Shown here piece after piece: positions 5,957 to 6,633 of a stretch of DNA of 6,633 nt; the stretch's first letter is position 1; the number at the start of each line of letters is the position of its first letter. The notes below the pieces were generated by a model. It worked only from the letters and a program-made list of their open reading frames with translations. It did not search any database and was not told where the DNA came from. A program made the translations under genes and the position numbers. This DNA comes from Candidatus Zixiibacteriota bacterium (GTDB lineage: Bacteria > Blakebacterota > Blakebacteria > Blakebacterales > Blakebacteraceae), in contig JAUVWC010000077.1 of the NCBI GenBank assembly GCA_030604325.1, positions 1 to 6,633 on the forward strand, written 5' to 3'.

Positions 5957-6559
5957 TTACTTCTCGGGCTTGACCTTCACCACCGCCCCAATACCCTCGA
6001 TGGCGATGGTCGCGTAAGTGGGTACCGGAATTTCCTTGGCCACCAGATTCATGTTGCACAGCGGGCACCGACCCTCGGTCTCCTGAACGACATCCGGATG
6101 CATGGGGCAGAGATAGATCGTCCTGGTCTCCGCAGCCTCTGCCTCCTCGGCCTGCTCATGCTCCATCTCGTGTTCTGCCTCGGCCATGTGCTCCGCGTGC
6201 GCCTCCGCCTCCTGTTCGGTGGTTATGACTTTACCCTGGAGTTCCACCAGGTGGCCGGTGGTCTCCTCACCGATGGGGAACCGTACGTCGGTCTGCATCC
6301 AGGCGATTCTCACGACCTTATCGCTGGCCAGACTGGGCATCACACCGATCCAGCACCCCGAACCGGTGCACATCTCGTAGACGTAGCCCACGGTGCGGAC
6401 CTCTTTGCCGACATACTCCTCCGGTGACGCAATGATGTCGGCCAACGGGGTAATCTCGCTGATGGTCAGCGGCTCCCCATAGTTCTTGTCACCCTGTTGG
6501 GCGAAGACCACCGCGGCCAGGGCCAGAACCACAAGGCTCGCACTAACAAACCTTCTCAT
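5957..6559 (-). CDS. Exported DUF4920-like protein with C-terminal heavy-metal-binding domain
   Basis: 200 residues. Residues 1-20 are a signal peptide: MRRF, then a hydrophobic core ending VFA before QQGD. A signal peptidase I site is likely and there is no lipobox. Residues about 27-115 resemble the OB-fold-like DUF4920 family (ISEITPLADIIASPEEYVGK, then MCTGSGCWIGV with C64 and C69, and GHLVELQGKV). Residues 116-144 are a His/Glu/Ala-rich linker (HAEHMAEAEHEMEHEQ). Residues 148-176 form a heavy-metal-binding domain: C151-PMHP, then C165-PLC168-NMNL, as found in copper and other metal-efflux proteins. A short beta-rich tail follows. I infer an extracytoplasmic metal-binding or delivery protein working with the ATPase next door; its metal is unknown. 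The start has a near-perfect Shine-Dalgarno. Confidence 0.82.
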   Translation of the reverse strand: MRRFVSASLVVLALAAVVFAQQGDKNYGEPLTISEITPLADIIASPEEYVGKEVRTVGYVYEMCTGSGCWIGVMPSLASDKVVRIAWMQTDVRFPIGEETTGHLVELQGKVITTEQEAEAHAEHMAEAEHEMEHEQAEEAEAAETRTIYLCPMHPDVVQETEGRCPLCNMNLVAKEIPVPTYATIAIEGIGAVVKVKPEK

Positions 6560-6563
6560 GTTT

Positions 6564-6570
6564 ACCTCCT
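6564..6570 (-). promoter_or_regulatory. Strong ribosome binding site for the exported metal-binding protein
   Basis: AGGAGGT on the minus strand, part of GAGGAGGT, lies 4 bases before the ATG at 6559. It is the strongest such site in the window and suggests high expression when transcribed. Confidence 0.75.
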
Positions 6571-6609
6571 CGTTTTACTGCTTGTTTTAGGGTCTCTCCA
6601 ATAATGAGA

Positions 6610-6618
6610 AATATAACA
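6610..6618 (-). promoter_or_regulatory. Possible extended -10 promoter element for the metal-resistance cluster
   Basis: The minus strand reads TGTTATATT, an extended -10 (TG-n-TATATT), in an AT-rich stretch unlike the GC-rich surroundings. A transcript would start near 6603, giving a leader of about 44 bases before the ATG at 6559. The -35 position lies beyond the window edge, so it cannot be checked here. Confidence 0.35.
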
Positions 6619-6633
6619 TATAGCAAGCGGAGA

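Noticed and set aside
5705..6427. Long plus-strand frame (240 codons) opposite the ATPase start and the exported metal-binding protein
   Set aside because: It is Arg- and Leu-rich low-information sequence antisense to two well-supported genes and crosses the inverted repeat. It is an artefact of GC-rich codon use.

Overview
This is a GC-rich, gene-dense bacterial window. It looks like an anaerobe or microaerophile that has to cope with oxygen and heavy metals. The gene set supports this: a stand-alone flavodiiron protein, a decayed bacterioferritin, a Zn/Cd/Pb efflux ATPase, a thioredoxin-coupled arsenate reductase and an exported metal-binding protein. No rRNA, tRNA, CRISPR array, transposase or phage gene is visible. 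The phylum cannot be fixed from this sequence alone.

Left part (1-1620, minus strand). The window opens on the first codons of a small protein that looks glutaredoxin-like and runs off the edge. Upstream of it in transcription lies a complete class A flavodiiron protein (158-1360) with all seven diiron ligands. Directly upstream of that is the C-terminal half of a bacterioferritin. It keeps one reading frame but carries two in-frame stop codons and lacks its N-terminal half. The three would once have formed an oxidative-stress operon.

Divergent intergenic region (about 1611-1844). No convincing gene is present. It holds a possible minus-strand promoter, two dyads, and a clear ribosome binding site that fixes a TTG start for the next gene.

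Middle (1845-3155, plus strand). A membrane-anchored GAF-SpoIIE (PP2C-type) phosphatase, probably the output end of a partner-switching regulatory pathway. No anti-sigma or antagonist partner lies beside it.

Right part (6633 back to 3127, minus strand). A metal-resistance cluster in this order: an exported DUF4920-like protein with a His/Glu-rich linker and a heavy-metal-binding CPMHP domain, a P1B-type Zn/Cd/Pb ATPase, and arsC. An ordered reading is that the periplasmic or extracytoplasmic protein binds metal, the ATPase exports divalent cations, and ArsC reduces arsenate. No arsenite exporter is in view. The two spacers hold strong inverted repeats, including a perfect 20-bp one before the ATPase, so the cluster may be transcribed or processed in segments. 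The arsC and phosphatase genes converge and overlap by 29 bp.

I see no clearly new multi-gene system. The best leads are the double-nonsense bacterioferritin remnant, the 20-bp inverted repeat, and the DUF4920/metal-binding fusion protein.
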